Numbered from the stretch's first letter, positions 26,401-40,200 are shown. The stretch: 64,000 nt of DNA from Bolinopsis microptera (GCF_026151205.1 NC_087081.1:3043246-3107245); one strand, 5' to 3'. The notes: generated by a model not told the origin, from the letters alone. A program made the numbers and translations.

Positions 26401-28400
26401 CCTCAACCTAACCCTAAAAGTAGATATCTAAATGTGCCCCATGAAATGTAACACGTCCCCTGGCTAACTAATAACCATTACTTTATCTTTACTATAAGTA
26501 TACTGTATAAGTATAACCACCACTATACAATATCTTATTAATCCCTTAGCAGCCCACTGGAGCCATGCTTACTGACCAGTCCCTGCTCCCTGATTAGTAG
26601 GACCTTTACCTCAAATAAACTATCATTTTAACACCCGCAAGGCTGCTCTGCTAATAGAAACTACTTAATTAATACAAAAAGTTAAACAGTTAAGTGGTTT
26701 AAGTAGCCGCTGCATGCTGGTGTGATGACAAAACTTTCTCTCTTATAGTTGTGTTGTCATACTGCTGTACTATTGTATGACCAGGAGCAAGAGGGACGGG
26801 GGCCGGGGGGGGGGGGTATTTATTTGCATATATCACATATTTTAGTCATCAACTTCAGTTGTTTTCCCACCATCTATGACAGAATATAAGCTGTAACTTT
26901 GCTAAATTATTTCGTATTTAAATTGTCCGTCCAGATTATAGGTTTGCAGTCTGGCTTAGTAATAGTCACAGCGTGGGTCACTACCCAAGCTGGTGTATCA
27001 TACACGCTAGAGTATGACTAAGTGACTAGATACATACTTGCATAACCTAAAATTGAATTTCGATCATTTGACCAGAGGCTATAATTCATGATCTGGAAAG
27101 AATAGCAGTAAATATTTAACTCATCCTGAATTACCACTATTACTGGAATATCAAGTTTCATTTAAACTATTTCTAGCTCCTTTTTTTTGTGTATTACACA
27201 TTTTGTCATTGTTGTAAGTCTGCGATTTTTAAATTCCACACCAGATAAACGGTTATGTGCAGCTAATTAAGGCATAATTACAAGATTTCTTTACTTTCAT
27301 CAGTTTTTTGTTAGGTCAGTTGTCCTTACGCTAAAACTTTAACCAAGAAATCAGTTTCCTCAACTCGTTAAAGATTTTAAACTTACTTTGAGGATGAAAT
27401 TTAATCTATTTTTGTAATTTGGAACTGCTTAGTTGCTTGTGCCCCCCCCCCCTCTCCGGCCCCCCCCCCCCCCCCCCCCTTTTTAATACTAGTAAAACAC
27501 GCAGGCTCACTACCGCTGCTTACATCATACATAACAGAAATACCACAATTAGTGGTGAATTTGTCAGCTGTCAAGTTTAACGCCAGCAGCACTCACGTTT
27601 CATACTTTCATAGTTCATCGACAACCGCTGATATCTCATCATATTGTATTATATCCTGAACGTTTCCCATTTTGTTTCTCTTATAGTTTTACAGGGAATG
27701 AATTTTGAAATTGATGGCCGTTGCTTTAAGATGTGTAAGCTATGTCATGGGGACTTCACAAAAGAGAGGTATAGTATGACGTGATTTATTACCACAGCCA
27801 AGGGTTTGATTGAGATTTGGTGTGTCGTCATAGGAACACTCCACACGTGAATGGTTACCAATACCACAATTTAACTGACATGTGGTTTAACACATGTATC
27901 TGTCACGTGTTTTACCACGTGTATCCGGTAAGAGCTTACATCATATCACCTGAGACTGGTTAATTATTTGTTTTACTCAGCTTTACTTGTACTTGCAGAA
28001 ACAACACTGTTTACTTGTACTTGCAGAAACAACATTGTTTACTCGTAGTTTTACTCTGCGCCATTGATACTACTTCATGTTTGGAGGTTGCTTGTTTTAT
28101 CTTGATGGACAGAATTTTACAGAATTTTACAGTACTTTACTTAAACTGTGAATTTTTCATTTTGGACTTATATTAATAATATACTATTATTTTCTTGTTA
28201 CAATTTTAATTTGTGTGAAACAATAAAGAAACGAAACTCATCCCATTATAAAATTTTTTAAAAAATTATACATTGTGATAATATAAATTAAAAACATAAA
28301 AAGGAGTGCTGTTCGATAAAATAAATTCTTTAGTAAAAAGTCGATTAAGTGCATTATATAATGTAAATACTGGAATATCTCATTGTTTTTCCATTATCTA
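23476..28400. other. gene-poor stretch, no supported gene
   Basis: No recognisable coding exon. Holds G12 at 26805-26816, C-runs of 11 and 20 at 27442-27452 and 27460-27479, CACGTG sites near 24593, 27845, 27903 and 27917, and a 28-bp tandem pair at about 27992-28047. A possible splice-bounded mini-exon near 27691-27771 is discussed among the rejected items. Confidence 0.5.
27442..27479. repeat. paired C homopolymers (C11 and C20)
   Basis: Two C-runs separated by TCTCCGG. Same class of length-unstable G/C tract as 16772-16796 and 26805-26816. Confidence 0.9.
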
Positions 28401-28418
28401 TTCGGATAATTCTGGCTT

Positions 28419-28506
28419 TTCCCGGACTCAATCAGTTCGGAACATCATGACAGTTGTCAAGGTTCCCGGACTCAATCAGTTCGGAACATCATGACAGTTG
28501 TCAAGG
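28419..28506. repeat. exact 44-bp tandem duplication over a stop codon
   Basis: 28419-28462 and 28463-28506 are identical. The right copy encodes the C-terminal residues and stop of the minus-strand 85-aa frame. The left copy lies in its 3' untranslated region. Perfect identity indicates a recent event, or an assembly duplication. Confidence 0.9.
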
Positions 28507-28729
28507 TTGCAGCAAGCACCAGTGCTCCAGTACCAACTTTTGGTGCGTCAGAAGCATAAGCTTCTTCATAATAATAATCATCTTCTACTGCTGCATCTTC
28601 CGGATAACCCGCATAATCTCCCTCCGCCGGCACCTCTACCTCCTCATCCATAACCTCGGGATCCCTATATTCATAAGTAGCGAGTGACAGAGTCAGGAAT
28701 GAAGCTAGTAGGACCACGAAAAGTTTCAT
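28472..28729 (-). CDS. small acidic secreted protein, possibly GPI-anchored (85 aa)
   Basis: The 85-residue frame starts with a clear signal peptide (K2, then a hydrophobic core about residues 3-16, likely cut near SLA-TYEY). The middle, about residues 18-62, is strongly acidic and Tyr-rich with repeated DYYYEE- and DEE-like stretches. The last 20 residues are again hydrophobic (GALVLAATL and following), ending FRTD. Signal peptide, hydrophilic acidic body and short C-terminal hydrophobic tail are typical of small GPI-anchored surface proteins, though a single-pass membrane anchor is possible. I do not recognise a family. The last codons and the stop lie in a perfect 44-bp tandem duplication. 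No intron is needed. Single-exon coding status rests on composition only. Confidence 0.5.
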   Translation of the reverse strand: MKLFVVLLASFLTLSLATYEYRDPEVMDEEVEVPAEGDYAGYPEDAAVEDDYYYEEAYASDAPKVGTGALVLAATLTTVMMFRTD

Positions 28730-31150
28730 TGCTAGGATAGTGAAGGTTTATTTTATATGTTGTGTTTTCCTATTTCTTTTGGGAATAAGGACATGCGAAC
28801 AGGTCAAGAAAAACCAATCTGATGCAATATAAAATACTATTAAGAATAGCAAGAACTCCTAACAAAAAATAATGGAACAAGTGAGCGGACGGTGGCGAAT
28901 TGTGGCGCTCTTAAGTCTTTAGTCCCTCACGCGCTGTGCGTGAGATCTATAATGCTATTATCTATTATATTCTAATACTGTCGCATGTTCTGGGTGTTTG
29001 CTAAATATAGAGCTGCTAGAAAATTATAAGAATTAAATGAAGACAACAAGTCTCAGTCGGAGGTTATTTGTTATTTTAAAATACCATATTCCCCACCAAT
29101 ATTAGGCCGCAGGGGAATGTCAAGATTGAAAGCCTTGCAATGTGTAAAGCAATTTTATAGTAAAATCACGACTCCCTGAATAATTATTGCACGAACACCC
29201 GGACTGGTTCTGAAATCATATACTTTTATTATCTAGGAACTATGAACAATTATTCGATTATCCTAGTCCTCTTAACCGTGCATATTAAATTATTTGTCAT
29301 AATTTAAGTAATATCGAGGAACGTTAAATATTCAAAATTCAAAGTCACGCATAGAATTTGCATGGCTCGAGATAGCCAGTATAGAAAGAGAGTGGCAAAC
29401 AAGTGGCAACGTGAAAAAGTGTTGGAGAAGTTGGTCAGTAATTAATGGAACTGAAAAACGTTATATAAGACTTTTGTCACTCGTTGTTTCGATATTTCGG
29501 TTTGTAGATACCTCAAAGACTCGAATCGGTAACGGTCAATGAACTACATACCAGTAATAATGATAATCGTGAAGTGCTATTAGCAATTCATTAACCCACA
29601 CCGACCAAACGCATGGCAACAGCATGGCATTATTGGCAATGTAGCTTGGCAACACATGCAGCAACAGCAAGAAACAAACTAAATAAGTTTTGGGATCTTA
29701 ACAAACGCTCTGAAATCACTTTATACTCAAAACATACTGCCGGCAGGCTATATTAGATATATTATATTTTGGTGGCCGGCCACTGTGCCTCCGAGGCTTT
29801 AGCTGGTTAACATAAACAAAACTCTGAAATTACAAAAAACCAAACAAATCCAGCTTCTGATGTTTTATTCCATGCTAAATCTCGCACCTTTCGTGGCTTT
29901 GGCTGTTCACTAAAGACCCAAGCAAACTTTATTGAGCTTGCGGTATGGATAATGAAGTTTGAGCCACATATCTGAACAAAAGATGAAATAAGCAAGCAAT
30001 ATTTAGCACATAAATGTGAATTCTGGTGTTTGAGACTTGGAAAGGTTTGAATTTTAAATTTCTGTGCTGACTCCAAATTATCTGAATTTATCGTGCAAAA
30101 TTTGGATTTAGTTGATATACATAATATATAATAATAGTCCGGTTATTATATTCTAGATTTCTGGTTTTCTAAATTAATGCGCACATGAGAGTCACGTGAC
30201 TTGAGCCTACACTGCGTATTAGTCGGCCGGTGCTTGATCTTAACTAAAATTTCACCTCATCAGCATTATTCATAATATATTAATAGAAACTATAGCAGCA
30301 TTTAACAACATTTGAGGGTTAAAGGAAGATGAATAAGAAATACCAAGTTGCAAGTACCACCTGTATTCACACTCAGTATTTTCCAATACGAGATTGGGGA
30401 CGGGTTCTATAAACAAACAAACAAACAAACAGTAACAAGTGTTGCAGACCTATATCTTCAAGGGTCACCTGGCCTGTGCAATGGTCAGTGGTCACCTGGC
30501 CTGTGCAAGGGTCACCTGTGGTGAGTGGCCTGGTGATCGTTTAATCGCTAGTGTCCTAAAAACAATCTAATGTAAGGAATAAGCCAATAAGGCTGAACTA
30601 TTCTTGTTCTTTTTACTTTTCCTCGCTGGTAATTATATTAGAGACATATCTTTATTAGATTTAATGCTACCTTTTTAAATTAAATCCAAAAAAAGAAAAA
30701 ATCGTTCTGTTTAAATTTGATTTCTCAGCTGTTTCTAATCAATGTTAATTTAATATTCAATCTTCAAGGCCCCGCATCGATGTTTAAAAAAACTTAAAGG
30801 GACACGTACACCTTTTGCAACTGTAAGAGGCTAACTTAAACGAATTATAGACAAACTGAATTTAAATGCAATGGTGTAGTATTTTATATATTACTTATTA
30901 ATGAATTAAAGCCAATTGTCAGCAACCAAAACGCGAATAATAGCAATATCTAGATTCTATTATTTAATAGCCTTATAGTTATCTTCTATTATCCGACAAC
31001 AGCCTTATCTGTCTTATCTCCGTAATTAAGCTTATGACAAGAGATATTGGCAGAAACTACAATGAAGTTTTGATATTTATTTATTTGTTTCAGGGAAAGA
31101 TTAGAATTGAGCGTTGTTTTTTAACTATTTCTTGTTTATAACTTTTATCT
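28730..31150. other. intergenic, no supported gene
   Basis: Between the small minus-strand gene and the Ig/lectin gene. Contains an AAAC microsatellite near 30413-30431, three partial copies of GGTCACCTGGCCTGTGCAA at about 30463-30535, and a GTCACGTGAC site near 30191. I see no exon. Confidence 0.55.
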
Positions 31151-31152
31151 AA

Positions 31153-31158
31153 TATAAA
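31153..31158 (+). promoter_or_regulatory. candidate TATA box of the Ig/lectin gene
   Basis: TATAAA lies about 60 bp before the chosen ATG at 31218, which would give a short leader. Between them is a 26-bp tandem duplication of CTTATCTTACCCCACAATAG. Its last copy, ending in AGCAG just before ACCATG, also looks like a 3' splice site, so a 5'UTR intron or spliced-leader acceptor is an alternative. Confidence 0.3.
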
Positions 31159-31217
31159 ACCTTATCTTATCTTACCCCACAATAGCCTTATCTTATCTTA
31201 CCCCACAATAGCAGACC

Positions 31218-34200
31218 ATGAAGAGATACCTACCGACAGTGCTGATACTGGTAGAGCTACTGGTTGTAGCGTGCAGTGTTGGGAAGGATGCTGCTGAAAG
31301 GGAGGCGGTGGAGCGGGAGGCTGTTGCCGTGGTAACGGGCGGTTTGAACACAGTTGTCGTCGTCAAAGAGTCTCGTAAGTGTGTTTGATTAAGTTTATTA
31401 TGAATAAATAATTCAGATTTTGATTCTGTGTTTATGGATAAGGTAAGGAAATGTTGCCTCTAAACATTATTATACTTCATGCGTATTTGAATATAAAGCC
31501 GCAATGTTTTGACCACTTCTGGCTTATGAATTTTATATCGACATTAATTTTAGCTCCAACATCAACAGAGATTCCGTTAACTACAGTTATAGGTAGGGTG
31601 AGCAAGAGAACACTAATATTTCATCTTTACATTACCTCTCCAACAATAAGCAGAACCAGTGCAATATCTTTCTTAACCTTGCTTGTTTATTTTGAAGAGC
31701 CAGAATGAGCCAAAGAGAATTCTTGAACTAGCAGTTTGTTGTAACCACTAGTAACCAGCAGTAATCACTAGTAACCAGCAGTAACCACTAGTAACCAGTA
31801 GTAAACAGCAGTAACCAGCAGTAACCACTAGTAACCAGCAGAACTAGCAATTTGTTGTAACCACTAGTAACCACTAATAACCACTAGTAACCAGCAGTAA
31901 CCTCTAGTAACCAGCAGTTGCACTAGCAGTTTGTTGTGCATTCACTGTGACTTTTTGCATTGCCTCGCGACTCGCTTCACGGATGATTATCATTTAAACT
32001 TTCGTTCTACTTCTTGATTCTTCCACTTGCACGAACAAGCTTCTTCCAAGATAAGTATACTCATGAAAATGTAACACCTCTTGATCGCCCGAACACTATC
32101 AGCAAGACGTTTACTAAACTATACACTCTTGTACTAAAATCTCTTAACTAATAATCTTTGACTGTAATTAACTGATTATAAATAAATTATTAATAATTTC
32201 ATGACACTTTTTCCGTCAGCGTTGGAATCGCTAATCTTTCTGGAGCAACCAGAAGATAAGGATGTGAATGAGAACACTGCTGTACGACTAGCATGCAGGG
32301 TCCAGGAGGTAATTAATAAATAATTACTACATAATTACTACATAATTACTACATTATTACTACATTTAATTACTACATAATTACTGCTTAACTTTGATCA
32401 TTACACAATAATTGTGTAAGTATTTAATCTAATAATAACTATGAAGTATAAATTAAATATGTAGTTACATTAATTAACCTACAGGTGCAGGGAGCCAGCT
32501 ATGTGTATGAGTGGTTCGTTTCCCCGGACCTCAGAAACATCCAGATGGTAAGACTTCACGTGATACATATATAATATATATTATGGAATTTTCCTATTTC
32601 TATAACTTATACTTACATACATGTTACATGGCGAGATCTCCATCCAAAAGGATTAGTCTGCGTCATCTGCGTCATTACTTTGTATTATACAACTTCGGCG
32701 GGTAATATTTCTCCATCCTTTTCGATCTGCAGCCAATCTTCTCATACAATCAATCGTGAGTCCATTACGATCCAATCTCTGCTCAGCATATTCAATAAAT
32801 ACATCATTTAAGCTCTTCCTAGGCCTGCCTCTTGATCGTTTCCCATGCTTGGGTTTCCATTCAAGTAGATAGTTAGGTAACCGATCTTCAGGCATTCTAC
32901 TGACATGTCCAAACCAACGTAGCCGTTTTGTTGCTATTATGTCAGTAAGAGCAGTTATTGAAGCCCTTCTTAAAACATCTTCATTTCTTACTCGATGGAA
33001 CCACCTCACTCTCAGGATTCTGCGTAAGCAGTACTGATGGAAAGACTCTAATCTTCTTGTCTGCACTTGAGTCGTGTTCCATATCTCACTTCCATAGGTC
33101 AGAATGGTAAGAACAGCTGCGATGTAGATTCGCACTTTGTTGTTAATGCTTATGTTCTTATTCTTCCAAATGTTATTGAGTTGGTTAAAAGCTCCGGTTG
33201 CTTTTCCAATCCTGACACTTATTTCTTTATCGATCTTGCCATCCGATGTAATTTTGGCACCCAAATAAGTGAATTGAGTGACCTGCTTTGCACAGTCATC
33301 AAATCAGTCAGTTTCCCCTGATTTTCTGTAACCGCTACATTTAAGGCGCTAACCGTTAAACCCGCGACTTCATCTCAGCATTCAGATCTAATATTTTGGC
33401 AGTAACCAGGTGTAACCAATAGTAACCACTAGTAACCATCAGTAACCACTAGTAACAACTAGTAACCACTAGTAACCAGCAGTAAGCACTAGTAACCAGC
33501 AGAAACCAGTTGTAACCACTAGTAACCATCAGTAACCAGTTGTATCCACTAGTAACCAGCAGTAACCACTAGTAACCAGCAGTAACCACTAGTAACCACT
33601 AGTAACCACTAGTAACAACTAGTAACCAGTTGTATCCACTAGTAACCAGCAGTAACCACTAGTAACCAGCAGTAACCACTAGTAACCACTAGTTTCTCAG
33701 CACGAAGATAACAAGATATCAGGAGCTGACGGTCCGGAGCTATTTATCTCCTCAGTACAGTCCCACCACGCTGGACAATACATCTGTACTGTTACTGTTC
33801 AGGGGACGAACTTTACTGTTATCAGCAATACTGGCCAACTCAAGGTAAAGTAATAAATGTTACAACTCAAGGTAAAGTAATAAATGTTACAACTCAAGGT
33901 AAAATAATAAATGTTACAACTCAAGGTAAAGTAATAAATGTTACAACTCAAGGTAAAGTAATAAATGTTACAACTCAAGGTAAAGTAATAAATGTTACAA
34001 CTCAAGGTAAAGTAATAAATGTTACAACTCAAGGTAAAGTGCAGGTTTTAGTACAATTTGTTTTTATACTGGCCAACTCAAGGTAAAGTAATAAATGTTA
34101 CAACTCAAGGTAAAGTAATAAATGTTACAACTCAAGGTAAAGTAATAAATGTTACAACTCAAGGTAAAGTAATAAATGTTACAACTCAAGGTAAAGTAAT

Positions 34201-37200
34201 AAATGTTACAACTCAAGGTAAAGTAATAAATGTTACAACTCAAGGTAAAGTGTAGGTTTTAGTACAATTTGTTTTTATATACTCAAGGTAAAGTACAGGT
34301 TTTAGTACAATTTGTTTTTATATACTCAAGGTAAAGTGCAGGTTTCAGTACAATTTGTTTTTATATACTCAAGGTAAAGTGCAGGTTTTAGTACAATTTG
34401 TTTTTACATACTCAAGGTAAAGTACAGGTTTTAGTACAATTTGTTTTTATATACTCAAGGTAAAGTACAGGTTTTAGTACAATTTGTTTTTATATGCTCA
34501 AGGTAAAGTACAGGTTTTAGTACAATTTGTTTTTATATACTCAAGGTAAAGTACAGGTTTTAGTACAATTTGTTTTTATATACTCAAGGTAAAGTGCAGG
34601 TTTTAGTACAATTTGTTTTTATATACTCAAGGTAAAGTACAGGTTTTAGTACAATTTGTTTTTATATACTCAAGGTAAAGTACAGGTTTTAGTACAATTT
34701 GTTTTTATATACTCAAGGTAAAGTACAGGTTTTAGTACAATTTGTTTTTATATACTCAAGGTAAAGTACAGGTTTTAGTACAATTAGTTTTTATATTTTC
34801 ATTTTCTAAAAGAAAGACTTGCTACATTTCTCAACTCAAGTCACTTTACTTCAATCCTCATATTTAGTGATCGAACATGTATGTATAATGTATAATGACA
34901 CTGATATTTTCATACAGATAAACTACTACGATGGACCGAGAGAGTCAATAGATTTCGGGGACGGTAAGAGAGTATCCGTACAGAAGAACAAGGATTACCA
35001 GTCCCTCTCATGCATTCTACCTGAAAGTTACCCCAAAATTGAGGCTGTATGGTGAGTTCCAACTTCAGTTTTGGGTTTCTGGCTTGTTTTTAGTTGGGTT
35101 GTGACTAGTTTCTAATTAGTTTTAATAAGCTCATGTTCACTTCTTCCTTTTCGAGAGTTGAGATTGATTTTGCGTTCTGTTTAAGGTACAAAAACGGTGA
35201 AAAAATAGCAGATGAACGACGAATGTTCATTCTCCCCCGAGAAACTTACTTTGGAAGACAAAAGATATTCGGAGGGGCTCTCATAATCATGTTAGTATAA
35301 TTAATTAATATGTATAATTAATTAGTATAATTAGTTAGTATAATTAATGTTAGTATATATATAATCATGTTAGTATAACTATAACAGTATAAGGAGAAGT
35401 ATTATATACGGAGCAACGCTGATCTGACATTATTTCACTGTAATATATATAGTGCTATCTTTTGTAAACCTTGTTGTACGGCGAATGATAAGGAGAAATA
35501 AGTAATCTTTACTTATGACAGTAGACGGTAGAGATTAACATAAGATTGCTGTGTACATTGTACACATTGTACATATTGTACAGACAGTGCTGTGTACTGA
35601 CCTCTAACTTATTTGCCATCGAGCTGTCTCGTCTGATAGATTTTTGGCTAATTTGCACATAAAGAAAAGTTTAAGTGTCTGAAATCAAGATTTGGAATAT
35701 CTGCCTTGCCATTGTCCACCGAAAACTAAAATAAACAGGTTTTTGCTACGTATCAACCTTGCTCAATCCCTCAGTTAAGTATGAAAAACCACTGATGCAT
35801 GATAAACAGTTTCTTTATAAATAAATTTAAGTCTATAAAGCTATAATATTATAATTGACGTATTTCACAACACTTTTATTTCCCTGTTTTCTGTTCTAAC
35901 ACGGTGCATCTTTACCAGGTATATTGACCGGGAAGATAAGGGGGTGTACGACTGTAAAACAACTTATAACGGTACTGAGTACTTACTACAGAGATATACC
36001 CTGCGCGTTGTCGTGAGTTTCACTTTCACTTTGCCTTCAAAATAAACTCAGAAAAGAACTTATTGACTATGTGTTCAGTCTATGTATTTACAATCTAAAT
36101 TTAGCTATATCATCTTACTTCTTATAATGCAAGGTAAAGTCGCTGTGTATATTTATATGTCTATATCCGTATTAAACTGTACGTGGGACGCGGAAGTAAT
36201 CCCAGTAACACCTTCAAACTTTGCGACACAAATTTAATACGAGCAATTTCATTATTTCATGGTCTCTGAATTTCTTCAAATCCCATTTACTACAGAAAGG
36301 TGGCCGATTCCCTAATTTCAACTTGATATAATGCTATGTCTCAGCGGGCAATATATAGATCATGAAAGTCATTTTCCCGTAGCTTCATGAATCATGATAC
36401 AAACCCCGATTCACCGCGGCCATTTCTTTCCCAAAATATGGATGAATTAGAACGCGTACAAAACAAAACCCCGATTTCTGCAAACCAGGACCCCCGGCCT
36501 CCTTGCCGCCTTGCGGTTAAAAATGCAGGCTTTTTTTCTTTTATTATCAAACCTCAAAACCTGATTCAGACATAAATCATTTTAATCGCTAAGTACAGAG
36601 ATATTAGTTTCTTGAATCAGTAGTAGCCCCTTTTAAGAAAGTCATATATTTATCCGCTGTACCAGGTACCCTCCACCAAATCCACACTAAATTCCACGAA
36701 AATAAATAAATAAAACTGATAAACAAAGTTTAAAATCAGCTAAATACCAGGGAGAGGTTCAAGCGTCCAACCTGATAAAACCGAGTAATATAGTGACGGT
36801 GGACGGGGAGAGCACGTACGGAGGACAGGCTACTCTATACTGCTCCGGTATTGGCAAACCAGCACCTCGTATATCCTGGAATAAGGTACATGGTGATACA
36901 CTTTAATTTACTTATTAGTTTACGTATTTAACCGATATAATGTGAAATAATTAGGACTACTGCTTTACTTATTAGTTTACGTAAGAGTAAAGTATTGGTT
37001 AAGTATTAGACCAAGTTTACACAGTTCAAAATAAATTAAACATTGATTATATAATCGAAGTAATATAGCAAGTATATTAACTTAAATTAATATAACAGAT
37101 ATATTAAGTAAAGTGTTTTCTATCAGATGGATGGTTCCAGAGTAGAAACAAGCGAGAAGTTCCTGCTCCAAGACAACAGAAGACGACTTGTGATTACAAA

Positions 37201-40200
37201 TGTTAACAGTGATGACGGTACATCTTACACCTGCTCTGTGACTGTCGGGTGAGTGACATCTCGTTATTATGTCATGTTGTCACGTGACTATGTCATCCTG
37301 TCACGTGACTGTGTCATCTTGTCACGTGACCTTGGCCTTAAAAAATAAAACATACGATAACCCACTCTAATCACGTGACACGTAGCTCCTTATGAGCACA
37401 TACCTGAGTTTCATTCACAGAGATGGTTCATACAAATACAATTTTAATTAAAGTTGTTTTAATTAAATTTGTTCAGAATTGCTTAGACGGCACGGTAATA
37501 ATTTAAACGGTCTGATTCATTGATAAGTATAACGAAGAAATGAGGAAACAAAACATCATGCAGTATAAAAGGAGCAAATATTTATGAAAATGGAAAAATT
37601 ATGAAAAACGAGCATCCTATTTTTATATATAATATATATAAAAATAGGATGCTCGTTTTTATTATATTATGTATCCTACAGGGATATTTAAAACATATAT
37701 TTAAAACTGCCTCCTCTCAGCGCGTGAAAATGTGGTCACGTGACACGTCCAGGGACACGTGACAGTAAACCTTGTAAACCTCGTGACAGTAAACCTTGTA
37801 AACCTCGTGACAGTAAACCTTGTAAACCTCGTGACAGTAAACCTTGTAAACCTCGTGACAGTAAACCTTGTAAACCTCGTGACAGTAAACCTTGTAAACC
37901 TCGTGACAGTAAACCTTGTAAACCTCGTGACAGTAAACCTTGTAAACCTCGTGACAGTAAACCTTGTAAACCTCGTGACAGTAAACCTTGTAAACCTCGT
38001 GACAGTAAACCTTGTAAACCTCGTGACAGTAAACCTTGTAAACCTCGTGACAGTAAACCTTGTAAACCTCGTGACAGTAAACCTTGTAAACCTCGTGACA
38101 GTAAACCTTGTAAACCTCGTGACAGTAAACCTTGTAAACCTCGTGACAGTAAACCTTGTAAACCTCGTGACAGTAAACCTTGTAAACCTCGTGACAGTAA
38201 ACCTTGTAAACCTCGTGACAGTAAACCTTGTAAACCTCGTGACAGTAAACCTCGTAAACCTCGTGACAGTATGTCCTTGACAAACTATTGATTCTGCATA
38301 TTCTAATAATTTCGTATAATTTGTCCGGTTCCCAATTTGTCAATATAACGTCTCCTGATTCTTGGAGCGAGGTGTTCACACTTCACACCTGTGCCGAGAC
38401 TGGTCACTAACTGGTCACTTACTGGTCACTTACTGGTCACTTACTGGCCACTAACCGGCAAATAACTGGTCACTTACCGGTCACTAACTGGCCACTGACT
38501 GGTCACTAACTGGTCACTAACTCCAGAACCTTCCACAGGGGTGCTGGCAAGAAAACTCAGATTGTTAGCATGGATATAATTCCCCCGGTCTCAGCTCAGA
38601 TTACATTTGTAGAGCAGCCCAAGTCTCAGATAATCTTTACAAACAGATATCCTACATTCTCTCTCAAGTGTTCTATCAACCTGGCCGAGTAAGTACCGGC
38701 CTTTTCTTCAGTTCATTTCAGTTTCCGTGCAAAGTATTACGATGAAATAAAAGACAATATTGAACTATAAAAACTAAAAACCAACAAACCTCAGGTTTAT
38801 TGGTGTAGAAGGAAGTATGATGCCAGTACTTTACTGGTTAAAGAACGGTAACCAGTTGGGCTTCTCTAGTCGGAGAAAGTCCACAACCAGACAAGACTCA
38901 GAGACCAATGTGTTGGAGAGCTCGATAGAGTTTGTTTCTCCGAATGAGAGTGATTTAGGTTCGTGTTTATGTTGTGGTTCCAGTTAGCCCTATTTTTTAA
39001 TGAAGTATGCTAACAACTGGCCGAGGAGATGCAAATCGCTTTTACTTGTAACTCAAACTTACATCACCTCCCGCTACCTTATCTTACGTTAAGTTGTTTG
39101 ATTTATCAGCTAAATATAACGCCTGTGGTAGGAATATATCAGTGTATTGCACGAGGCATAACACAACTGAGACAAGTAACAGCTTACGTAAACGTGAGGA
39201 GCACTGAGGGGGACTACAATATGGAGGTGGTGGAACCTAAATATGACTTTATCAGCGTTCCTATGACTGTAAGTATGATTTCATCAGTGTTCTGTGTTTA
39301 CTCAGGGGGAGCAGGGACAAAAGGAAATCGCGGTATGTGCGGGATCACGATTTTTCCCATTCTTTGCGACAAATTTTATATGTCGAGTCTGTTTGGCTTG
39401 TCGCAGTATCGCGATTTTTGGCCAAAATAATCGCGATTTTCGTTTTGTCCCTGTGGGGGAGTAGTACGTGGCTAGAAATTATATTATCATGTTTTTGTTT
39501 GTTTTGGTATATTTATGTCTTGTGCTATGCAAAAAAACCACACAATAAATTATCAAACGACTCCCGTAAGTTATGTGCCGGCATAGTTGGCGGATTTTAA
39601 AGGTGTTTGAAAATATCAAGTTTTTGCACAATTACAGTCATGTCATACAAGCATAAAATTGTGGCTGTATATGACTGATAGGAATTTACTTTACAACATC
39701 TTAACCACTGTATTTTTGCTAATCTTGGCTCAAGCTCTGCCGGATTTATTTGCTATGTTGTGAAAGCAAATTTAAAAAATATGGTAAAGTGACGGTCCCT
39801 TATTTACAGGTGTCGGCAGCCGAAGAACACTGTAGGTCCTGGATGACAAACGGTCATTTAGTGAGTATTATGAGCAGAAAAGAGGCGGATACTGTCACCC
39901 GACTTCTCAAACAAGAGAGTGAGTAAAACTCTTATCATCTGCTTAGTGTTATCTTGCACGTGGAGTAAAACTCTTATCATCTGCTTAGTGTTATCTTGCA
40001 CGTGGAGTAAAACTCTTATCATCTGCTTAGTGTTATCTTGCACGTGGAGTAAAACTCTTATCATCTGCTTAGTGTTATCTTGCACGTGGAGTAAAACTCT
40101 TATCATCTGCTTAGTGTTATCTTGCACGTGGAGTAAAACTCTTATCATCTGCTTAGTGTTATCTTGCACGTGGGCGTGAGCACTTTACGGACCTAGAGTT

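Noticed and set aside
27691-27771. Possible mini-exon (acceptor TTTTACAG, coding Cys-rich GRCFKMCKLCHGDF, donor AGGTATAG)
   Set aside because: Splice-like borders and a Cys pattern are suggestive, but no partner exon in phase was found on either side.
33799-34255. Repetitive 65- and 77-aa frames over the 27-bp array
   Set aside because: Same artefact; the array starts at a splice donor and is intronic.
37717-38379. Long open frames (183, 173 and 220 aa) with an 8-residue repeat such as PRDSKPCK or VYCHEVYK
   Set aside because: Produced by a stop-free 24-bp minisatellite whose length is divisible by three. All lie within intron 9 of the Ig/lectin gene, on both strands and in several frames at once.
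39858-40179. Repetitive 86- and 103-aa frames over the 42-bp array
   Set aside because: Intron 13 minisatellite with unit length divisible by three. No codon-level variation to suggest selection.
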